From: Dehalococcoidia bacterium
GTDB lineage: Bacteria > Chloroflexota > Dehalococcoidia > DSTF01 > JALHUB01
Assembly: GCA_030018455.1 (NCBI GenBank)
Contig: JASEFU010000001.1
Span: 311,545-375,544 of the forward strand
Direction of reading: 5' to 3'
Length of the DNA: 64,000 nucleotides
The notes under the pieces were generated by a model that made no database searches, had not been told where the DNA came from, and was given only the letters and a program-made list of their open reading frames with translations. Shown here piece by piece: positions 48,279-59,526 of this stretch (positions within the stretch are counted from its first letter, which is position 1; each line of letters starts with the position of its first letter). Made by a program: the position numbers and the translations under genes.

Positions 48279-50117
48279 ATGACAAAATCGTTGATGGCCC
48301 AGCGCGTGTCCGCCCTGCCCAACCGGCCGGGCGTCTACATCATGAAAGACGCCGACGGACGCGTGATCTACGTCGGCAAGGCGGCGAGCCTGCGCAGCCG
48401 CGTCCGCTCCTACTTCGGGTCGCCCCGCAGTATGGAGCCGAAGCTCCGCGCCCTCGCCGAATCGATCGCCGATTTCGATTACATTGTCACGAACACAAAC
48501 CAGGAGGCCCTCCACCTGGAGGCGACGCTGGTCAAGCGACACCAGCCGTTCTTCAACGTGCGGCTCAAGGACGACAAGCACTACCCCTACCTGCGCATCG
48601 ACGTCCAGAACCCGTGGCCGCGCGTCGAGATCACCCGCCGCATCGCCGACGACGGCGCCCGCTACTTCGGGCCATACGCCAGCGCCTGGTCGGTGCGCAA
48701 GATACTCGACATCGTGAACCGCATCTTCCCCTGGCGGACGTGCACCAAGCAGATCACTGGCGCCGACCCGCGCCCCTGCCTCGACTTTTACATCCACCGC
48801 TGCGCCGGCCCCTGCTCCGGCGAGTGCACCAAAGAGGAGTACGACGAGGTCATCCGGCAGGTGATCATGTTCCTCGAGGGCAAGACGGACGAGGTGGTGC
48901 GCCAGATCCGCGCGCAGATGGAGGAGGCGTCGGAGAGCCAGCAGTTCGAGCGGGCGGCCATCCTCCGCGACCAGCTCCGCGCCATCGAGAACGTGACCGA
49001 GCGCCAGGTCACGGCCTATGCGACCCCCCAGGACGAGGACGTCTTCGGGCTGGCGCGCGCCGACGGCGAGGCGATGGTGCAGGTGCTGTTCATCCGCGGC
49101 ACGAAGATGGTGGGAGGCGACCACTTCGCCCTCGACGGCGCCGGGGACGAGCCCGACGAGGAGGTGGTGAACGGCTTCCTGAAGCAGTTCTACGAATCGG
49201 CGACGTACGTGCCCCGAAACATTCTCCTCCCGGTCGACGTGCCGGAGCGCCGCCCCATCGAAGAGTGGCTATCGGAGCGAAGGGGCACCCGGGTGCGGTT
49301 GCTGGTCCCCGCGCGGGGCAACAAGCGCCGCCTGGTGACAATGGCGCGCGACAACGCCCGCGAGGCGCTGGAAATGGAACGCGTGAAGTGGCTGGCCGAC
49401 CGCACGCGCACGCAGGCCGCGCTCGAGGAGCTGCAGGATGAGCTCGAGCTGCCGTCGCTGCCACGCCGCATCGAGTGCTTCGACATCTCCGACATCATGG
49501 GCACGTCCGCTGTCGGCAGCATGGCCGTCTTTATCGACGGGCGGCCGCGGTCGGCGGAGTACCGTCGCTTCCGCATCCGCACGGTCGAGGGCGCGAACGA
49601 CGTGGCGATGATGGCGGAGGTGCTGCGTCGCCGCTTCCGGCGCGCCGGCGAGGCGGCGGAGCGCCCGGAGCAGGACGAGAAGGGATGGGGCGTTCTTCCC
49701 GATCTCGTCATCATCGACGGCGGGCGGGCGCAGCTTAACGCCGCCTTCGAAGTGCTGCGCGAGTCGGGCGTGCCGGAGATACCGGCAGCGGGCCTGGCAA
49801 AGCAGGAAGAGGAGCTGTACGTGAAGGACCTGGCGGAGCCCATCGTCCTGCCGCGGACGTCGCAGGCGCTGTACCTGCTGCAACGGGTCCGCGACGAGGC
49901 GCACCGCTTTGCCGTGACGTACCACCGGAAGGTGCGCCAGAAGGCGGGGACGCGCTCAGCGCTCGACTCGATACCGGGCGTGGGGCCGAAGCGGAGGCGA
50001 GCGCTGGTCCGGAAGTTCGGCTCGGTGAAGGCGATACGGGAGGCCAGTGTCGACGAGATTGCGTCGACGGTGGGGTTCACGCGGTCGCTGGCGGAGCGGG
50101 TGAAGGCGTCCCTTTAG
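48279..50117 (+). CDS. uvrC: Excinuclease ABC subunit C (UvrC)
   Basis: The ATG at 48279 gives 612 residues, the usual UvrC length. The N-terminal GIY-YIG nuclease domain has ALPNRPGVYIMKDADGRVIYVGKAASLRSRVRSYF; the RPCLDFYIHRCAGPC cysteines bracket a potential Fe-S or zinc site. A UVR domain (RRIRAQMEEASESQQFERAAILRDQLRAIE) follows, then the RNase H-like second nuclease (IECFDISDIMGTSAVGSMAVF, and VIIDGGRAQLN) and a helix-hairpin-helix tail (LDSIPGVGPKRRRALVRKFG). It makes the two incisions of nucleotide excision repair. Confidence 0.97.
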   Translation: MTKSLMAQRVSALPNRPGVYIMKDADGRVIYVGKAASLRSRVRSYFGSPRSMEPKLRALAESIADFDYIVTNTNQEALHLEATLVKRHQPFFNVRLKDDKHYPYLRIDVQNPWPRVEITRRIADDGARYFGPYASAWSVRKILDIVNRIFPWRTCTKQITGADPRPCLDFYIHRCAGPCSGECTKEEYDEVIRQVIMFLEGKTDEVVRQIRAQMEEASESQQFERAAILRDQLRAIENVTERQVTAYATPQDEDVFGLARADGEAMVQVLFIRGTKMVGGDHFALDGAGDEPDEEVVNGFLKQFYESATYVPRNILLPVDVPERRPIEEWLSERRGTRVRLLVPARGNKRRLVTMARDNAREALEMERVKWLADRTRTQAALEELQDELELPSLPRRIECFDISDIMGTSAVGSMAVFIDGRPRSAEYRRFRIRTVEGANDVAMMAEVLRRRFRRAGEAAERPEQDEKGWGVLPDLVIIDGGRAQLNAAFEVLRESGVPEIPAAGLAKQEEELYVKDLAEPIVLPRTSQALYLLQRVRDEAHRFAVTYHRKVRQKAGTRSALDSIPGVGPKRRRALVRKFGSVKAIREASVDEIASTVGFTRSLAERVKASL

Positions 50118-50171
50118 GCGAAAGTTCGCGCCGCCGGACGACGACTCCCGAAGTGAGGCTCGCAAGAGAAG

Positions 50172-50196
50172 AGGAGAGGGACGGCGTCCCTCTCCT
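50172..50196. terminator. Bidirectional hairpin between uvrC and the S74 lipoprotein gene
   Basis: AGGAGAGGGAC and GTCCCTCTCCT pair over 11 bases around GGC. It lies between two convergent genes, 55 bases after uvrC and 24 before the next stop. There is no long T-run, but stem strength and placement fit a shared terminator. Confidence 0.7.
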
Positions 50197-50219
50197 GATC
50201 CTCTCTGCGTTTGCTCCGG

Positions 50220-51419
50220 CTAGCGTCCGAGCTTCGCTTCCAGGGCGGCGACGCGCGTCGTAAGATCGGCGACCTGCCGCTGTAGCGCCGCGATCTGCCT
50301 GTCTTTCTCCACCAGCATGTCGTTCAGCTCCTGGATGGCGGCGAAGGCGACGCCGTACGCGTCCACGACCTCGATCCGGCGATCGCTGCCGCCGAGGCCG
50401 AAGGCGGCGTAGAAGTCCTGCGCCATGGGGCCGACGTGGCGGACGCCCGGCTCGCTGATGTAGCTCCAGCTCGTGATAGGAAGCGCGACCAGTCGCCGCA
50501 GTATCTCTCGCCTGTCGACGGGGGCGAAGCCCTCCTTCAAGTTGACGTCGCTAGCGACGGGCGGGACACTGCTGTCGTAGACGGCGCGGAAGCGGAGCTG
50601 CGCCTCGAAGCGGATGTTGGCGCTGTCGGGGCCGGTGGCGTCGTTGCTGTTTATCGTCACCGTCTGCCAGGAGGTGTTCGGCGAGGGCGCTATCCAGTCA
50701 TACGCGGCCGTCGAGACTACGGCGTAGGGAATGACCACGGGGGGAAAGCCCTGCTGAGTGTATACAATGAGGGTGGCCGTCACCACCAAACGGAAGTCGT
50801 CTCCAAGAACGGTGCAGGTGGAGCCGAAAGCCAGGGGCGAAGGATCACCGGGCGCGGTCGCCTGGCCAAGCTCATCCTGACACCCTCCCGCACTGGGGTC
50901 AGCGGGATCCGAATAGACGTTGGCCCTGACGACGTAGACCCAGGCGAGAATAGTGGCTCCACCCGGCACTGCAGGCGGCAACGACACGCTGTCCACGTCG
51001 ACAACAGGGATCTCGACCTGGACGCGCTGCACCTTCTCGCGCACGAGCTGAAAGCCCTGCACCTCCCAGAAGCTGGAAAGGTCCGCCAGGCTCGCGTTCG
51101 CGTTGTCGTTGTATTGCATCATGCGGGCTGCGGTCAGGGGCTCGAACCCGGGCTCCGATATCTGGAAGCTGATCGGCCCGACGGCAGGTACCGGCCCGTA
51201 CTTCTGATCGACCACAAAGATGCCGTTGGCATCGGTGACCGCCGAGCCCGAGGCGCCGTTTGCGTCGGTGTAGTTTACCGTTACGCCGGGCAGCGGGTTC
51301 CCGGTCTCGGCGTCTCTCACGACGCCCCACAGGCAACCGGAGAACAGGAGAGAGGCGGCGACGGCGACGGCCAGCAACGGAAGGACTCGAAAGAGGCGAG
51401 AGCGGTTGCTTCCTTTCAT
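50220..51419 (-). CDS. Surface lipoprotein with C-terminal S74 (endosialidase-type) chaperone domain
   Basis: This 399-residue protein begins with a lipoprotein signal (FRVLPLLAVAVAASLLFSGC). Residues 21-70 form a carboxypeptidase-regulatory-like fold (GVVRDAETGNPLPGVTVNYTDANG). A beta-rich middle follows with two Cys. The C-terminus is a Peptidase_S74 domain: SDVNLKE holds the Ser290/Lys295 dyad used for self-cleavage, then LVALPITSWSYISEPGVRHVGPMAQDFYAAFGLGG and YGVAFAAIQELN, ending in a coiled coil (IAALQRQVADLTTRVAALEAKL). S74 domains assemble trimeric tail fibres and are cut off afterwards. No phage genes are nearby, so this is a host-encoded trimeric surface protein. Confidence 0.82.
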   Translation of the reverse strand: MKGSNRSRLFRVLPLLAVAVAASLLFSGCLWGVVRDAETGNPLPGVTVNYTDANGASGSAVTDANGIFVVDQKYGPVPAVGPISFQISEPGFEPLTAARMMQYNDNANASLADLSSFWEVQGFQLVREKVQRVQVEIPVVDVDSVSLPPAVPGGATILAWVYVVRANVYSDPADPSAGGCQDELGQATAPGDPSPLAFGSTCTVLGDDFRLVVTATLIVYTQQGFPPVVIPYAVVSTAAYDWIAPSPNTSWQTVTINSNDATGPDSANIRFEAQLRFRAVYDSSVPPVASDVNLKEGFAPVDRREILRRLVALPITSWSYISEPGVRHVGPMAQDFYAAFGLGGSDRRIEVVDAYGVAFAAIQELNDMLVEKDRQIAALQRQVADLTTRVAALEAKLGR

Positions 51420-51471
51420 GGCAGCACACCTCCTTGTTATGGGGCGATACTAGGCGCAAGGGTCGGCTGCG

Positions 51472-52206
51472 TCAAGTAAGGAGAGACGAAAGCGTCCGGG
51501 CGTTGGCGACAGCGTAGCCGTGCGCATCGTTGTTGAAGTAGACGTAGACTTCGCGCACGTCTTCGGGCAGGTCCCGCAGGCGGTCCGCCCATCCGCGGAG
51601 CTGCCCATCGCTGTAGGAGCCGCCGTAGGCGCTGTCGCTGCCATGGAAGCGCACGTAGGCGAAATCGGTCGTCGCCACGAGCGGCGTCTCGCGGTCGAAC
51701 ATGTGGAAGACGCAGAAGGCGGCGTTGTGCAGCCGCAGCAGGGAGAACACGTCGTCGTCGAACCAGGAGTCATGCCGGAACTCAAAGACGTGGCGGACGT
51801 CGCTCGGCAGCAGGGAGAGGAAGTGGGCCAGGCGGTCGCGGTTCTCAGGCTTGAGGTGGAAGTTGGGCGGGAGCTGGTAGAGAACGGGGCCGAGCGAGCC
51901 CTCGAGCAGGCGCGCGCCGCCGAGAAAGCTGTCCAGCGGCTGTTCGGGGTGCGTGAGGCGCTTGACGTGAGTGATGTAGCGGCTCGCCTTCACGGCGAAG
52001 ACGAAGCCTTCGGGCACCGCCTGCCGCCAGGAGCGCCAGTTCTCCTCTTTGGGGAGCCGATAAAAGCTGTTGTTCAGCTCAACGGTGGGGAAATGACGTC
52101 GGTAGAAGTCGAGCCACTTGCCGGCAGGGAGGCCCTTTGGATAGAAAGGGCCGCGCCAGTGGTTGTAGACCCAGCCGGAGGTGCCGATCCAGAAGCGCTT
52201 CGTCAT
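51472..52206 (-). CDS. DUF72 family protein
   Basis: This 244-residue protein has the DUF72 TIM-barrel signature: FWIGTSGWVYNHWRGPFYPKG, YRRHFPTVELNNSFYRLPKEENWRSW, FAVKASRYITHVKRL, LPPNFHLKPENRDRLAHFL, VFEFRHDSWFDDDVF and YVRFHGSD near the C-terminus, ending in VYFNNDAHGYAVANA. DUF72 proteins are widespread but have no defined reaction; some are linked to DNA repair islands. It is divergent from pcm, and promoters for both strands are visible at 52237-52284. Confidence 0.92.
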   Translation of the reverse strand: MTKRFWIGTSGWVYNHWRGPFYPKGLPAGKWLDFYRRHFPTVELNNSFYRLPKEENWRSWRQAVPEGFVFAVKASRYITHVKRLTHPEQPLDSFLGGARLLEGSLGPVLYQLPPNFHLKPENRDRLAHFLSLLPSDVRHVFEFRHDSWFDDDVFSLLRLHNAAFCVFHMFDRETPLVATTDFAYVRFHGSDSAYGGSYSDGQLRGWADRLRDLPEDVREVYVYFNNDAHGYAVANARTLSSLLT

Positions 52207-52236
52207 CTGCCTCTCCCAGATCTACTGGCTGAGGAG

Positions 52237-52245
52237 ATTATATCA
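52237..52245 (-). promoter_or_regulatory. Extended -10 promoter of the DUF72 gene
   Basis: On the minus strand, TGA immediately precedes TATAAT (52237-52242), an extended -10. Transcription would begin about 20 bases before the start at 52206. The -35 is poor. Confidence 0.5.
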
Positions 52246-52255
52246 TTCGCAGACC

Positions 52256-52284
52256 TTGGGCTCCCTCACACCCTATGCTATCGT
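52256..52284 (+). promoter_or_regulatory. pcm promoter
   Basis: TTGGGC (52256-52261) and TATCGT (52279-52284) are separated by 17 bases. Both boxes depart from consensus. The leader to the ATG at 52330 would be about 39 bases. Confidence 0.4.
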
Positions 52285-52329
52285 AGTGGTGACAGTGGCC
52301 AGCCGAAGGAGCGGAGGCACACCAAATCG

Positions 52330-52995
52330 ATGGAGAGCGATTTCGCCGCGGCGCGCAGGGCCCTCGTGGAGGGACTCCGGCAGGAGATCAGGGACGAGCG
52401 GGTGCTGGAGGCGATGAGACGCGTGCCGCGCGAGAAGTTTGTCCCCGAGCAGTACCAGCGCTACGCCTACGACGACCGTCCCCTGCCCATCGGCCAGGGG
52501 CAGACGATTTCCCAGCCGCTAATGGTGGCGATAATGACGGATATCCTGAGGCTGGCGGGCACTGAAAAGGTGCTGGAAGTGGGCACCGGGTCGGGCTACC
52601 AGGCGGCGATACTGGCGGAGCTGGCGCGCGAGGTCGTCACCGTCGAGCGCATGGCGGAGCTGGCGGAAAGCGCGGCGCAGCGCCTGCGAGAGCTCGGATA
52701 CGGGAACGTGTCCGTTCACGTGAACGAGAGGGGGCTTGGCTGGCCCGAGGAGGCCCCTTACGATGCAATCGTCGTGACGGCGGGCGCCCCCCAGGTGCCG
52801 CAGTCGCTGGTCGACCAGCTCGCGATAGGCGGGCGGATGGTGATACCGGTGGGCGGGCGGCGCGTGCAGCAGCTCTTGAGGGTGGTCAGGGAACCGCACG
52901 GGACATCCGTGACGCGCCACGGGCAGTGCCGGTTCGTGCCGTTGGTGGGCGAGGGGGCCTGGTCGGAGGAGGAGGAGAGCGAAGCGGAATACTAG
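52330..52995 (+). CDS. pcm: Protein-L-isoaspartate O-methyltransferase
   Basis: The ATG at 52330 opens a 221-residue protein; the frame stays open upstream but without a ribosome site. It contains VPREKFVPEQYQRYAYDDRPLPIGQGQTISQPLMVAIMTDIL, the SAM-binding VLEVGTGSGYQAAILAELAREVVTVER, and YDAIVVTAGAPQVPQSLVDQLAIGGRMVIPVG. The enzyme repairs isoaspartyl residues in aged proteins with SAM as donor. An acidic tail follows. GGAGG sits somewhat far (13 bases) before the ATG. Confidence 0.94.
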   Translation: MESDFAAARRALVEGLRQEIRDERVLEAMRRVPREKFVPEQYQRYAYDDRPLPIGQGQTISQPLMVAIMTDILRLAGTEKVLEVGTGSGYQAAILAELAREVVTVERMAELAESAAQRLRELGYGNVSVHVNERGLGWPEEAPYDAIVVTAGAPQVPQSLVDQLAIGGRMVIPVGGRRVQQLLRVVREPHGTSVTRHGQCRFVPLVGEGAWSEEEESEAEY

Positions 52996-53081
52996 TCGCG
53001 GGGGCGCCGCCGGCCACGGCAGGATCGAGCGCGGCCGGCGCTCTTCCCTCAAAAAATCTTCAACTTTCTTTACAGGATAGC

Positions 53082-53109
53082 TGGACAGCAACCCGCCTTG
53101 TGATAAAAT
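53082..53109 (+). promoter_or_regulatory. Promoter of the Xer recombinase gene
   Basis: TGGACA (53082-53087) and TAAAAT (53104-53109) are separated by 16 bases, and TGA before the -10 makes it extended. The leader would be about 35 bases. The run GATAAAATGGGGGCG is notable. Confidence 0.6.
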
Positions 53110-53150
53110 GGGGGCGCTCTTCCCCCCAATACTCTTCGAGGTGATCGGTC

Positions 53151-54065
53151 ATGGACGACCCTGTCGGCCAGTTCCTCCACTACCTGTCCGTTGAGAAGGG
53201 ATCTTCCACCAACACCATCGCCGCCTACCGGAACGATCTCTCCCAGTTCCGCGGCTACCTCCAGGAGACGGGGAACCTCAACGGCGGCTCTCCCCCCTGG
53301 AACACCGTCAATCGGATGGCTGTCGTGGACTACATCGGCGAGCTCAAACGCAAAGGCTACGCAGAAGCGACGGTGGCGCGAAAGATAGCGGCAATCAAAG
53401 CATTCTTCACTTTTCTCCACCAGGTCGAGACCGCCATCGAGAGCAACCCCACCGAGAACGTAGGCTTTCGCGTCCCCAAGTCGCTGCCCAAACCGCTGTC
53501 GATCCGCGAGATCGATGAGCTGCTCGAGCAGCCTGCCCGCTCCTCGACACCCGAGGCGAAGCGCGACAAGGCAATGCTGGAGCTCCTCTACGCCACCGGC
53601 CTCCGGGTCACAGAGCTTGTCTCGCTCGACGTCGACCACGTCCACATGAACAGGCGGGCTCCACACGTCCGCTGCATGGGGAAGGCCGGAAAGGAACGCA
53701 CCATCCCCATACACAGGGACGCCCTTGACGCCCTCCAAGAGTACCTCGACGAAGGACGCCCGCGGCTTGTCAGGGACAAGCACCAGCAGGCGCTATTCGT
53801 CAACCGGCGGGGCGAGCGCCTGACGCGGCAGGGCTTCTGGCTGATACTCAAAGGCTACGCGAGGGCGGCGGAAATAGCGAAGCCTGTTACTCCTCATACC
53901 TTGCGTCACAGCTTTGCCACCCATATGCTGAAAGGAGGAGCGCCACTCCGAAACGTTCAGGAACTGCTGGGTCATGCCAACATGTCGACGACGCAGGTGT
54001 ACACGAAACTCACCGACGATATGCTGCGGCAAGTCTACGAGAGGGCGCACCCCAGAGCAAAGTAA
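53151..54065 (+). CDS. Tyrosine recombinase XerC/XerD type
   Basis: This 304-residue protein has the two-domain Xer plan: an N-terminal SAM-like DNA-binding domain (VGQFLHYLSVEKGSSTNTIAAYRNDLSQFRGYL) and a C-terminal catalytic domain. Catalytic residues visible are Arg152 (ATGLRVTEL), the GKAGKERTIPI strand with Lys, HTLRHSFATHML (His and Arg), LGHANMSTTQ and Tyr284 in QVYTKL. Xer recombinases resolve chromosome dimers at dif. I cannot tell XerC from XerD. It has no flanking mobile-element features, so a housekeeping role is likely. Confidence 0.93.
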   Translation: MDDPVGQFLHYLSVEKGSSTNTIAAYRNDLSQFRGYLQETGNLNGGSPPWNTVNRMAVVDYIGELKRKGYAEATVARKIAAIKAFFTFLHQVETAIESNPTENVGFRVPKSLPKPLSIREIDELLEQPARSSTPEAKRDKAMLELLYATGLRVTELVSLDVDHVHMNRRAPHVRCMGKAGKERTIPIHRDALDALQEYLDEGRPRLVRDKHQQALFVNRRGERLTRQGFWLILKGYARAAEIAKPVTPHTLRHSFATHMLKGGAPLRNVQELLGHANMSTTQVYTKLTDDMLRQVYERAHPRAK

Positions 54066-54090
54066 GTCAGCAGCTGAAAGCAGAGGCAGC

Positions 54091-56013
54091 CTGATCAGAC
54101 GAGTGGCTGCCTCTCTTCTTGCCCTGCTGCTGCTTCTCCTGCCCGTCGCCTGCGACGACGACGGCGCGCCCGCCACGCCGACGGCTGCCCCCACGATTGC
54201 CGCGACGCCCTCGCCGGCCGCGACCCCCACTCCCGCCCGAGACGTCTCCCTCCCTCGTCGCAACCTCGTGGAGCTGGCACGACGGCTGCGCGGCGTCACC
54301 GGCGATATTCCCACGCAGGTCAACGCCGTACCGCCCGCGTACCAGGTCGGCGACACTCACACGTTCAGCCTCCTCCACATGGCGCCGCCCGGCCAGGCAG
54401 GAGAAGTGCCGCCGACCCTGCTCGAGATCCAGGCGACGATCCGGCTGGTCACGCCCCACGCCTACTTCTACTTCGAGGATGGGCTGGACGTCGCCAAGGA
54501 AGACATTGAGCAGGCGGGGCGCGTATTCGAGGAGACGATCTATCCTACCGTTGTCAGCCACTTCGGGCAGGAGCGCAGCCCGGGAATCGACAACGACCCG
54601 CACATCACCATTCTTCACGCCGCTCTCGAAGGCGCGGGCGGATACTTCAGCGATCTCGACTGCTTTCCTCGCGCCGTCAGCCCCATCAGCAATGAGCGGG
54701 AGATGGTCTACCTCGACCTGCCGTCGCTCCGGCCGGGCGGTCTGCTCTACGCGGGCGTGCTCGCGCACGAGCTGCAACACCTCGTCCTCTGGAGCAACGA
54801 CCCCAGCGAGGAGCTATGGGTCAACGAGGGGCTCTCGGAGGTGGCGGCGGGACTGGTGAGGGAGGGCAGCTCGATGGGATGGGCTTTCCTCGACGAGCCG
54901 GACACGCAGCTCAACACCTGGGACCCCCGGGGAGAGAACGCCGTGCACTACGGGGCCGCCGACCTCTTCCTTCGCTACGTCGCGCAGCGGGTGGGGGGCG
55001 CAGAGAAGCTGACGGGCCTCGTCGCTGAGCCGCGGGACGGCTTTGACGGCGTGACCGCCTTCCTCGCCGCCCAGGGGCTGGCCGCCGATTCCTTCGACCT
55101 GTTCGCCGACTGGCTCGTCGCGAACCTCCTCGACCTCTCGAACGACCCTGTTCTCGGCCACGCCGGCGTAGAGGCTGGCGTGGAGCCCGAGATATCGCTG
55201 GAGGGGACGGCCAGCGGCGCGGAGACCGTGAGCCAGTTCGGGGCCGACTACATCGAGATCGACGTCAACGCTGCCGCAGCCACCTTTGCCTTCGACGGGG
55301 AGGAGACCGTGCCCTTGCTGCCCAACCAACCCCATAGCGGCCGCGGTCAATGGTGGTCGGCGCGCGGCGACGGCATCGACACGAAGCTAACGCGTGAGAT
55401 CGACCTCAGCGGCGTGTCCAGCGCCACGCTCGAGTTCTGGACGTGGTTCGACATCGAAAGGTGGTACGACTACGGCTACGTCGAGGCGTCGGCGGACGGC
55501 GGGCAGACCTGGGAGGTGCTTGAGGGGACGCACACCACTCTGGACGACCCCTTGCAGCAGGCGTACGGGCCGGGCTACACCGGCAGGAGCGGCGGCGGAG
55601 AGACCGCCCAGTGGGTGAAGGAGTCGATGGACCTGAGCCGGTTCGCGGGCGGGAAGCTGCTGCTACGGTTCGAGTACGTCACCGACCTGGGCGTGAACGC
55701 GCCCGGGTGGGCCATCGACGATCTCACGGTACCTGAGATCGGGCTTGCGGACGGCGCCGAGGCCGACGGAGCATGGCAGGCGGAAGGCTTTCAGCGCGTG
55801 ACAGGCCCCCTCCAGCAGCGCTTTCTCGTCCAGGTGATCGAGCGGGGGCAGCCACCGGAGATGACGCACGTGGCGCTTGACGCGCGGAACCGGGCGTCGA
55901 TCACCCTCGCGTCCGACGGCGGCGACACAGAGGCGGTTATCGTAATCGCCGGCCTTACTGAGGGCACGACGGAGAAGGCGCGGTACGAGTACACCCTGAG
56001 CCTCTCGCCCTAG
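54091..56013 (+). CDS. Secreted metalloprotease-like lipoprotein
   Basis: The start is uncertain: CTG at 54091 keeps the signal-peptide arginines (IRRVAASLLALLLLLLPVAC) and follows AGAGG, while a GTG at 54103 would trim them. A lipobox Cys and a long Thr/Pro/Ala-rich linker come first. The catalytic centre has HELQH (His226, His230) with NEGLSE supplying Glu246, the gluzincin arrangement. A C-terminal beta-sandwich (DLSGVSSATLEFWTWFDIERWYDYGYVEAS, WAIDDLTVPEIG) resembles the immune-inhibitor-A/MAM-type domain of M6 peptidases. It would degrade extracellular protein. Length is about 640 residues. Confidence 0.8.
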   Translation: MIRRVAASLLALLLLLLPVACDDDGAPATPTAAPTIAATPSPAATPTPARDVSLPRRNLVELARRLRGVTGDIPTQVNAVPPAYQVGDTHTFSLLHMAPPGQAGEVPPTLLEIQATIRLVTPHAYFYFEDGLDVAKEDIEQAGRVFEETIYPTVVSHFGQERSPGIDNDPHITILHAALEGAGGYFSDLDCFPRAVSPISNEREMVYLDLPSLRPGGLLYAGVLAHELQHLVLWSNDPSEELWVNEGLSEVAAGLVREGSSMGWAFLDEPDTQLNTWDPRGENAVHYGAADLFLRYVAQRVGGAEKLTGLVAEPRDGFDGVTAFLAAQGLAADSFDLFADWLVANLLDLSNDPVLGHAGVEAGVEPEISLEGTASGAETVSQFGADYIEIDVNAAAATFAFDGEETVPLLPNQPHSGRGQWWSARGDGIDTKLTREIDLSGVSSATLEFWTWFDIERWYDYGYVEASADGGQTWEVLEGTHTTLDDPLQQAYGPGYTGRSGGGETAQWVKESMDLSRFAGGKLLLRFEYVTDLGVNAPGWAIDDLTVPEIGLADGAEADGAWQAEGFQRVTGPLQQRFLVQVIERGQPPEMTHVALDARNRASITLASDGGDTEAVIVIAGLTEGTTEKARYEYTLSLSP

Positions 56014-56042
56014 TTGTCGCGCGGCCGCTTCCCCGATATGAT
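56014..56042 (+). promoter_or_regulatory. Promoter of the LOG-like/eno operon
   Basis: TTGTCG (56014-56019) and TATGAT (56037-56042) are 17 bases apart, directly after the protease stop. The ATG at 56052 follows only nine bases later, so the transcript would be nearly leaderless. Confidence 0.5.
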
Positions 56043-56051
56043 TGACTTGAG

Positions 56052-57867
<1,816 letters not shown>

Positions 57868-58091
57868 CGCTTGGAATGTCCGACAACGTGCGGACGGGCA
57901 TGCGCGCTGGAAAGCATCGACTGGGCTTCGGACCGGATCATCGGGGATTGGTTCAGCCTGCGGGATGAATCCCACAGCCTTTACCTGTCAGGCCCTCGCG
58001 ATGGCTGAGGGTCTCAGGCCTCAGAACCGCCCCTCTGATCAGTTAACAGACAGGGCATGAAGCAGTTACCGCAGGCGCGAAAGGAGTCCAC

Positions 58092-58406
58092 GTGATTGTC
58101 ACCACTACCCCCAGCGTCGAAGGAAAGGCAATCCGCGAATATCTCGGCGTCGTAACCGGCGAAGCGATCGTGGGCGCGAACGTCTTCCGCGACATCGGCG
58201 CATCCATTCGCGACGTCATCGGCGGGCGCGCCGGCTCCTACGAGAAGGAGCTGAAGAAGGCGCGCGAGACCGCCATCGCGGAGATGCAGGAGGAGGCCGC
58301 GTCGCTGGGCGCAAATGCGATCATCGGCGTCGATATCGATTACGAGACGCTGCGGGGCTCGATGCTAATGGTGTCGGTCTCAGGAACGGCAGTGAAGACC
58401 GAATAG
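58092..58406 (+). CDS. YbjQ-family protein (UPF0145)
   Basis: The GTG start follows AAAGGAG. The 104-residue protein matches Ybj[59 protein letters not shown] and then [16 protein letters not shown]. The family is a pentameric heavy-metal-binding-type fold of unknown function. The 224 bases before it contain a GCGGGATGAATCCC element (57960-57973) and a short CCCTC/GAGGG stem, but no credible gene. Confidence 0.9.
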   Translation: MIVTTTPSVEGKAIREYLGVVTGEAIVGANVFRDIGASIRDVIGGRAGSYEKELKKARETAIAEMQEEAASLGANAIIGVDIDYETLRGSMLMVSVSGTAVKTE

Positions 58407-58434
58407 ACAGGCGGTTCCGGGAGGGCCACTGTAA

Positions 58435-59466
<1,032 letters not shown>

Positions 59467-59526
59467 CCGCAGGCCGCCGTAACCGCTGTGTCTTCGCCCG
59501 GCCGGGCTCCCTTGCCGCGGCACGCA

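Noticed and set aside
51520-52329. Upstream extension of pcm
   Set aside because: It is antisense to the DUF72 gene and carries no family similarity; the methyltransferase family region begins at the ATG at 52330.
53151-54065. Xer gene as evidence of an integrated mobile element
   Set aside because: It has its own promoter in a housekeeping context, with no att-like repeats, transfer genes or composition shift around it.
57868-58091. Riboswitch upstream of the YbjQ-family gene
   Set aside because: A CCCTC/GAGGG stem and a CTGCGGGATGAATCCC element are present, but no known riboswitch core was found.
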